Assembly (NCBI RefSeq): GCF_009727055.1
Contig: NC_052359.1
Span: 64,080,335 to 64,144,334, forward strand
Direction of reading: 5' to 3'
Length of the DNA: 64,000 nucleotides
Source of the DNA: Benincasa hispida
Taxonomy: Eukaryota > Streptophyta > Magnoliopsida > Cucurbitales > Cucurbitaceae
Position numbers and translations under genes: made by a program
Shown here: positions 57,101 through 64,000 of the stretch, one piece after another
Numbering within the stretch: position 1 is the first letter of the stretch
Layout: each line of letters opens with the position of its first letter
Notes under the pieces: generated by a model
Databases searched by the model: none
What the model saw: the letters and a program-made list of their open reading frames with translations, nothing else
Told to the model about the DNA's origin: nothing

Positions 57101-58333
57101 ACAATTACACTAAGATATTTAATTGGTCTGACTGTGTATGAAAATCTGAATATGCATCTTATGGATGTAGTCACAACATATTTATATAGATTTCTTGATA
57201 ATGATATTTATATAAGAATCCCAGAAGAATTTAAGGTATCTGAAACACATACATCAAATTCTCAGGAATTGTATTCAATAAAGTTACAAAAATTACTATA
57301 GGATTGAAACAATTAGTATAGATGTAGTACAATCGCTTGAGTGGATATTTATTGAAAGAAAGATATCAAAATAATCCAATATGTTCGTGTGTTTTTATAA
57401 AAATCACAATTAAGTTTTGCTATTATAACTATATATGTTAATTACTTGAATATAATTGGAACTCCTAAAAAGCTTTCAAAGGCAATAAAATATATTAAGA
57501 AAGAATTTGAGATGAAAGATCTCGGAAAAAATAAAATTTTGCCTTAGTTTTCAAATTGAGCATTTAATGGATGGAATATTTATTCATTAATCAACTTATA
57601 CAGGGAAAATTTTGAAAATATTTTATATGGGCAGAGCACATCCATTAAATATTCCAATGGAAGTCCGTTCATTGGATATAAAGAAAGATATGTTTCGACC
57701 TTGAGACGATAATGAAGAACTTCTTGGTTCTGAATACCATATCTTAGTGCAATTAGTGAACTTATGTATCTTGTTAATAATACAAGACCATATATTGCAT
57801 TTTCAGTAAATTTATTAGCTAGATATAGTTCTTCTCCTACAAAAAGATTTTGGAACAGAATTAAGCATATACTCCATTATCTCCAAGGAACAATCGATAT
57901 GGGTTTGGTTTATTCAAATAAATCAAATTTTGACCTAGTTGATTATACAAATTCTAGATATTTATCTGAACCACACAAAGCTAGATCTCAAACAAGTTAT
58001 CTGTTTTCTATAACATGGCGATCAGTGAAACAGACCATAACGGCCACTTCCTCAAATCATGTTGAAATTATTGCAATTCACGAGGCTAGTCGAGAATGTA
58101 TATGGCTAAAATCAATGACTCAGCACATTCGTGAAACATGTGACTTGTCTTCTAATAAAAATCTTCCAACATTATTATACAAATACAACACAACTTGCAT
58201 AGCCCAAATCAAAGAAGGATATATTAAAGGAGATAAAACAAATCATATTTCACCGAAGCTTTTCTACACTCATGATCTTGAAGAAAATAACGACATCACT
58301 GTACAACAAATTTGTTCGATGATAACCTGGTAG
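54161..58333 (+). pseudogene. Copia pol (protease, integrase, RT, RNase H), broken and interrupted
   Basis: The order is protease region near 54520 (LADSATTHTILTNKKYF; DSA in place of DSG), interruption by a mini-CACTA at 54651-55137, then LPRGTKIIIDNALFSSQSKR and NLLSFKDIRCNGYHIE (55141-55260). The integrase region follows with WYDRLGHPESIMMRRI, CDACSHDK and FGC (55430-56130). RT comes next with VRYMWVF, TRYKTRLVAQGFSQR and YEKIYSPMVDTITLRYLIGL (56950-57130), then an RT tail/RNase H frame at 57764-58333 (YLVNNTRPYIAFSVNLLARY, GTIDMGLVY, ATSSNHVEIIAIHEASRECI-like). More than a dozen stops and shifts are visible, so the element cannot mobilise itself. Confidence 0.85.
54651..55137 (+). mobile_element. 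Non-autonomous mini-CACTA element inside copia pol
   Basis: It begins CACTACTACAAAAATTAGAT and ends CAGATTTTGTAGTATG, so the ends are inverted repeats sharing ACTACAAAA (the last TAGTG has become TAGTATG). It is flanked by the 3-bp duplication ATT, as expected for CACTA. Removing 487 bp plus ATT rejoins the copia frame (KANI-ILPRGTK). The interior has repeated GTCAAG(T)A and ACGTC motifs as subterminal repeats and no ORF. The same end sequence occurs at 47180, so a related family is present twice. Confidence 0.85.
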
Positions 58334-58505
58334 ACTTATTTAAAAGGCATAACCAACTGCAACTTTTTAAAAATTGGTGCACAACATTAGAATGTGGCAA
58401 CTCAGAGATCTTAAGTGATGTTCTTTTTCCTTCACTAGGATTTTTTCCCATTGGCGTTTTTCTAGTAAGATCTTAACAAGGCATATTTCATATATATATG
58501 GTGCC

Positions 58506-58515
58506 TAAGGAGAAG
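58506..58515 (+). other. Copia polypurine tract
   Basis: TAAGGAGAAG immediately precedes the 3' LTR. Upstream CCTTCACTAGGATTTTTTCC-CATTGG is the usual copia sequence between RNase H and the tract. Confidence 0.65.
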
Positions 58516-58787
58516 TATTATAAATATTATAAAGATAAATACATGCCCAATTGTGTCAATCTTCATATTGTTCACGTGTCTTGTAGTTATTCATGCTTGA
58601 TGTTCATGTAAGATCACATCCTACTTGCCACTTTACCTATAAATAGTGACATTTGATGGATCTTAAAATTACACACATTGGTAAGAAATCCACTTCAAAT
58701 TTCTACTAAATTTTCATAATTTTAGTTATTTATATATTATTATATTATATTTTCTCCATATCCGTTGTGTTCTTCAGTTTCCCAACA
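58516..58787 (+). mobile_element. 3' LTR of the complete copia element
   Basis: It matches 52877-53221 and ends TTTCCCAACA. It is followed by ACTCT (58788-58792), the target-site partner of GCTCT at 52872-52876 with one mismatch. CTATAAATAG at about 58637 may be its TATA box. Confidence 0.8.
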
Positions 58788-58792
58788 ACTCT

Positions 58793-59692
58793 TATTTACT
58801 AATATTTTTAATGCAGAAGAGTTTAATGTCTAGAGCTTAAGACAAGTCAATTTGAATAATCAAATTGGAGCTCATAACCGGACCAATTAAATAATGAAAC
58901 GTGGTACTTGAGAGAATCACAATAGTTTGGCAGCTGAAATTTTGACATGTGGCACTTATAAGAAACGGTCAAATCAGGATTTTGAATAAACAGTCAAAGT
59001 GAATTTTGTATGATTGTTTTTTCAGCTTATGCGATGACGATTATCCTCTCCCATTCCATATTGACCGGCCTTCCTTGTTTTATTATTATATTTATTTTTT
59101 ATTATTTTCAGCCAATGAATGAGTGAAACGTGGCCAACAAGCATAATCCAAAAGTGCAAGAAAAATAAAATCCGAAAAGCACCGGCAACATTTTTTAATT
59201 TTTAGAGCTTCAATTTTTTATTTTTCATAGTTAAAGGACTAAAAAATCCTCATTCAAACTACAGTGTTACTAATTTTTTTCTTTGCATATTCTTTTTATC
59301 ATACATCTTTACTTTCTCCTAAAATATTTCTCATGTTTTAAACCATCAAATCATATTGATATTTTTTTTTTCAAATATCAAAACTAAACCATTTTTTTTT
59401 CAAATATCATTTTATTTATTTGTTTTGATTGTTTTAAACCTTTTTTCAACTTATTTATGTTTTTGCATTTTGATTTTTTAATTATTTTTAAAATTTTATA
59501 CAATCAAATATCAAATTTTTTAATTAATTTAAAAAATTTAGATCAAAGAGTAAAGATAGATCAACCGGGTTGAGGAAATTATGGATGTGATGATAAATTA
59601 AGAATTAGTGTTCTATTGACGACAACACCATTGTTAAGAGTTGAGGTTGACGACAGAGCCTATTTCAAAGGAGTTGAAATAGAAGAAGATAG
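58793..59692. other. Intergenic sequence between copia element and inverted-repeat arm
   Basis: AT-rich with poly-T runs and no supported gene. The 78-codon - strand frame at 59707-59943 crosses into the arm and is not called: Ser/Thr/Pro-rich, no domain. Confidence 0.4.
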
Positions 59693-60821
59693 AATTTGAG
59701 TGATCACTAGTGGCTCTGAAAGGGAAATAAATGAAGTTGGTGGAGAATGAGTCGAAGTCGAAACTGATGGTGAAGTATTGGTGATGGAGAGGGAGCCATG
59801 TCTGACGAAGTAATGGATGAAGACAAATTCAAGTTAGAGGTGTCATCACTATTGGTGGAGGAGCTGATTTCAGAGAGGAAAATGGTGGCAACTTTGGTTG
59901 GAGAAGATGTATGTCGGTTGATGCTTAGAGCATGGCCAACCAATAATCTTTAGATGCTTTTTAATTTACAGTGTAATTACGAATATTTCTTATAAGTCAA
60001 TTGCAATCTCATTTGTATGGTTGGGGTAGTTTACACTTTTTATAAATTTGTTTATTTTTTATTCTTAATTCGTTTTACCATTTTTATAAATAAAATATTG
60101 ATTTGTATTTGTACAAATCAAAAGTTAAAATCGGTCATTTTTTTAATAGTTTTAGAAAAACTATATTTAAGATATAAAATCTAAAGGCTTACAAACCCCC
60201 AAAATCAACCACCATAAATGGGCTTGGTGAAGAGTTCCAAATCTTTGAAAATGACTCAACGATTAAAGCATGACTTGCTAGATAACCTAGGAGCAAATTA
60301 AAACTTTCTTTCTCACTAATTTGTCTATTTAATAGAATTTATCACAATACCTAGAGGAGATTTTAAAATTTCTAACATTTTGGTGAGAAAACATATTTTT
60401 ATCAATTTAGTTATGCACATTTTATTTAAAACTTCAGACAACATTTGTTTTTTTTTTAAGAAAAAATACTTTTTTGGTCCTTAGATTTTTAAGAATATGT
60501 ACATTTGATCCTTAATGTGGCAAGATGATTTGGAAAAAATAATATTTTTTAAACTTTCCCACTTCTCTTCATCTTCTTTCTTTTCTCCTCTCTATTGTCC
60601 TCCCTTCTCCATCTCCATGTCTCTTTGTTGCCATTTTTTTCACTTGAAGAAAATGATGGAATTTGCTTATTTCTCTCATCTAATTTTTGCCTTATACTAG
60701 TAAACTTTCTAACTTCTTTTCCTTTTCATTATACTTCAAACACAAAATTTCTAATACATTTAAATCATTATGTCTAAAACTTTCTTAAATTACTTTCAAA
60801 TACATTAACACCAAAATTAAT

Positions 60822-62708
60822 TGGCCACGATGAAGGGGCATCGCAGTTAACTCTGATCCCCAAATGCTCAGGTTCGACGACTAAATTCCTATCCAGCCCC
60901 AAGACTGCACAATTAGAGGTTGCATATGGGTGCATTGAGAGTCCAACGATGTTGGTGGTTGAACTGCTTGTGAACAGAAATATACCCATTTTTCTCGGGT
61001 ATCATCACCTTGGTTGCATACTTTACCCTCAAAATGCCCCCATCACGTCCATGTCTAACACCTTTAATATGATTCAATTATGAAGCAAGAATTTATGCTC
61101 AAAATTGTATAATAAGTTAATTTTTGAACACCCAAAAAATCTCAGGAGATTGTCTAAACAAAATTAGAAAGTATATGTAATCTCAATTTTCATGTAAAGA
61201 ACACTCCAACAATAATGTATAGTTGGACTTAATTTGCTTTTAAGAGTATGAAACATTTTCAAAGCCTAAATGCATGATTGAAATTAACTCTACAAAAAAG
61301 GTTTAAGAAACTAAAAAGTCACCTTATTTGTTAAGGTATATGAAAGATTATGATCTTGACCGATTTCAAGCCAAATAGTGATTTCATGTGGTTTGTTATT
61401 TGAATTTTTAAAACTTTATATGATTTGAGATTAGATTTACCGTTTGTTGTGTTATTTAAACTAGTAATTTTTAAATTAAAGCTATCGTATTTTAATTATG
61501 TAGGTCATATATATAAGCTATATTATAAACCTTTTATTTTTTTTTCTCTCTCCTTTCCATTATCATCCACGTCACAAAATTTGAAATGGCCAACACACAA
61601 ATGACAAAACACCAAAGTTTTAATCAAGTAATTTCAAAATAATTAATTTCCAAATAACCCACAGGGTTTGAATCTATAAATCCATAAAAAAGTAAAAAAA
61701 ACATTATTTTACACCATAATGATCAATAGTGAATGGGATAGTTAATAATAGAAAGTGAAAAAAACCATAAAATGAACGGACAAGACTGAGCATAAAGGTA
61801 TTGGAAAGGTTGGTTTGTTGTTTATCTATGAACTTGACATGTTGTTTAGAAAAGATCTAGTTGTTCGGATTCTTAGTTGAATCCAAAATTAAAAAATCGA
61901 ACCGATATCGAATCGGGGTTTCTTTGTTTTATATATAGAACCAATTTTGGTTCATATTTAATTTTCATTTATCTATAAATGGGATGAAAACAAATTACCT
62001 TGTCCCAAGTCAGATTAAGTGTCCAATATGCCGCTAAACCTATGGTTGTGACGTCGGCATGCCATACATGATGTCAAGCTTCCCATTCGGTAAGCATCGG
62101 CAAAGCTATCCATGACATTGCTGACATCTTCTTTCGTCATATATTGCAGTCGACATATTAAGATGTCCAAAAAATAAAATCCATGGATCGTGTCCGCGAG
62201 GGAGACCTGTCCCAAATGGGACGGAGAATCCCGAATCACGGATGAAGGAGGGAGTGGGAAATAATATTCCTGACCCGACCCGACTCCGCTCAGCCTTTTG
62301 TATCTAAAATATAAATTTAATAATATATAAGTATATATCGTAGACCTTGTTAGGATAATTATGGTTTTTAGACTTTATTACTTTAATTCCTTAGATGTCT
62401 TAATATTTAAGATGGATGTTGTTAAATTTTATATATTTAAAGAATTGTTAAAATTATATATTTAATTAAAATAAAAATTGTTAGAAAAAATGATGGTGAG
62501 AAAATTTTCCTCGCAAAGACCTAATTCTCGGCGAATCGCCACCCGTTCCCCCAGAAAAATTCGTGGGACGGAAATGGAATATGGGGGCGGGACGGGGATG
62601 GGGAGGGCTTCCCATCTTCGCCCGCCATGGACATCTCTGGATATAGCTTAATGTCTTCACCGAGTTCGTCGATCCATTTTTCAGGCCGGCTTCGATCAAT
62701 CTTGAGAT
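60822..62708 (-). pseudogene. SDR-C: mirror copy of SDR-B
   Basis: On the - strand, the exon 2 pieces are 62708-62639 and about 62152-61999 (GT donor kept), with the GC-rich insertion between; exon 3 is 61061-60822, ending at the same place as SDR-B. It shares with SDR-B the missing exon 1, the stop in place of Trp in GAFWG, the YATSN (no catalytic Lys) and the C-terminal truncation. It has extra 1-base indels of its own (for example in the exon 2 piece near 62040-62100). Shared defects show that it was copied after SDR-B had already decayed. Confidence 0.88.
62153..62638. mobile_element. GC-rich insertion in SDR-C exon 2
   Basis: Reverse complement of 21586-22100, with GGACATCTC at its right end and AGATGTCC at its left end. 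It is about 30 bp shorter through small deletions in G/C runs and AT runs. Confidence 0.6.
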
Positions 62709-63924
62709 TATTTTGCATGTTGCTCATTTGGCTCAAGGCCCAATGATTTTAATGACTTGCTTCTAATCAAATTTGAGCTCAAATAATACCAAAATTAAGA
62801 AATGGAGGAAATTAGCAAAATCGAGAGGTGCCTTTTGATTTTTGTCAAAAAAATGGGAAATAGTAATTAGGCAGCATGTTTGCGGACATGACATATCATA
62901 TATTATATATATAGTTTAATCTTCAAAATGTTCTCTGACATGGTCGATTAAAATTTTTTCGAGTAGTGTGTAAATTATTATACGTTGTATAAATTCTCAA
63001 TAGAAATACATTGTTAAAATGGAATCGTCTAGTAATGATACCGTGTATCAATCTCTCAATGAGAATACAGTACTAAGTAATAAATGGAAACGTCGGTTAT
63101 GAGACTTCAATCACAGATTCAAAGAGAATAAACGTGTCAGATTTTTTCTCCAATTTTAAAATTGAATTGACGTTTCATATATGTTTTGATTTGATTTAAC
63201 CATTTTTCGAAATATTTAGAATTAATCAATTTTTTAGTTTGTTTATCACCAATTTTGATTTACTAATTAATATATCTTGATTTACATTACATTATCGTTT
63301 TTTATTATTAAAATCGGATTAAGAACTTTTATCCAGATTAAGATTTTACTCATATTTTATACATATTATCATGTAACAAACTATACATTTCATTTAAATT
63401 TTATCATTTTAAAATTTTTTTATCACCTTTTATTCAATTATCATTTATTAATATTATTATATCATTAATTTGTCTTTTTAACAAATTAAATAAAGTATTA
63501 ACTTTGTAATTTGTGTTTTTGGCTATGTCTCTACAAACGAGTTAAATTCTTTTGTAAGTTTTGTGTTTGATTTGGAGTTATAAATAGTGTGTAATTGGTG
63601 AACCTTAATGAAAAATGGAATTATGAATACAGTGTAATTGTAAATAAACGAGTCCTTCTTGATATTCTCTCCCGGAATTAATATTTGAATTTATAATTTT
63701 ATTATCAAATTGATTTTTACCTAACTAACTTCGATTTATTTAAATGTTTGTTAGCAATTCAATTGTATTTAAAACTTTTGCATTATTTATCATATTATTA
63801 TCAAATTAATTTGAAATTTTTTCAATATTATCGATGTTTTCATTTTCATATAGAAACATGTAATGACTTGTTTGTACTTAGAGAAACATTATAAATGAGA
63901 ATTAATCTTTAAATGTTTGTACTT

Positions 63925-63937
63925 ATATATATATATC

Positions 63938-63970
<33 letters not shown>

Positions 63971-63982
63971 CTATATATATAC
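63925..63982. repeat. Interrupted AT microsatellite
   Basis: TATATA runs broken by CTATAT; counterpart of 20264-20301 in the other arm and longer here. Confidence 0.85.
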
Positions 63983-64000
63983 TTTCATTTTTATTATCAA

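Larger units (their letters stand above)
59693..64000 (-). repeat. Right arm of the large inverted duplication (partner 20250-24554)
   Basis: Reverse complement of the left arm, starting at AATTTGAGTGATCACTAGTG (59693) and running off the window. The part from about 61.9 to 62.8 kb shows more single-base gains and losses relative to the left arm than the part from 59.7 to 61.1 kb. The SDR-C pseudogene and the GC-rich insertion lie in it. Confidence 0.9.

Noticed and set aside
59707..59943. 78-codon - strand frame at the inner edge of the right arm
   Set aside because: Ser/Thr/Pro low complexity; the same DNA in the left arm (24302-24545) shows no independent evidence of a gene.

Overview
This window looks like repeat-rich euchromatin or pericentromere of a dicot plant. 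It is AT-rich and contains genes with short introns, Ty1/copia and Ty3/gypsy LTR retrotransposons nested in one another, a CACTA (En/Spm) transposon and AT microsatellites. The first copia polyprotein closely resembles gag/pol proteins I know from Cucumis, so a cucurbit is my best guess (inference, moderate to low confidence). I see no rRNA gene, intact tRNA gene, CRISPR array or bacterial-type operon.

Layout. 1-15.8 kb is retroelement debris: a tandem-repeat-bearing noncoding repeat (1-1377), a copia gag-pol pseudogene (1378-3681), two LTR fragments (3682-5735), the 3' half of an Athila/Tat-like gypsy element with an extra plant-transposon-protein ORF and 3' LTR (5742-11320), a second copy of the first repeat (12113-12530), and a decayed gene resembling DUF1985/Ulp1-associated genes (about 12.5-15.4 kb) bracketed by two arrays of a roughly 22-bp unit. 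16.7-24.5 kb holds two damaged short-chain dehydrogenase/reductase (SDR) copies, A and B, both on the + strand. 24.6-47.2 kb is a nested transposon block: copia, solo LTR, gypsy LTR, CACTA, and a gypsy element that landed inside an inverted copia LTR and was later hit by another solo LTR. 48.1-50.5 kb contains the only intact protein-coding gene I can support, SDR-D on the - strand (3 exons, 273 aa). 52.9-58.8 kb is a structurally complete but decayed copia element with matching LTRs, target-site duplication and a mini-CACTA inserted in its pol. 59.7-64.0 kb is an inverted copy of 20.25-24.55 kb, carrying SDR-C, the mirror image of SDR-B.

The SDR genes form a small family of four copies with homologous exons and introns. 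Only SDR-D keeps an open reading frame and the full catalytic set (TGxxxGIG, Asn, Ser, YxxxK). A has several small indels. B and C lost the catalytic Lys, their 3' end and the start of exon 2, and carry the same GC-rich insertion in exon 2. The B/C duplication is an inverted pair of at least 4.3-kb arms separated by about 35 kb, and the right arm runs off the window.

Two single-N positions (2036 and 25936) sit in an identical A-B-N-A-C-B arrangement and are probably assembly artefacts. The most unusual sequence pattern is a (A)AACGATCG motif repeated every 21-23 bp, found both in the 13-15 kb locus and in three copies of an otherwise unrelated LTR family.
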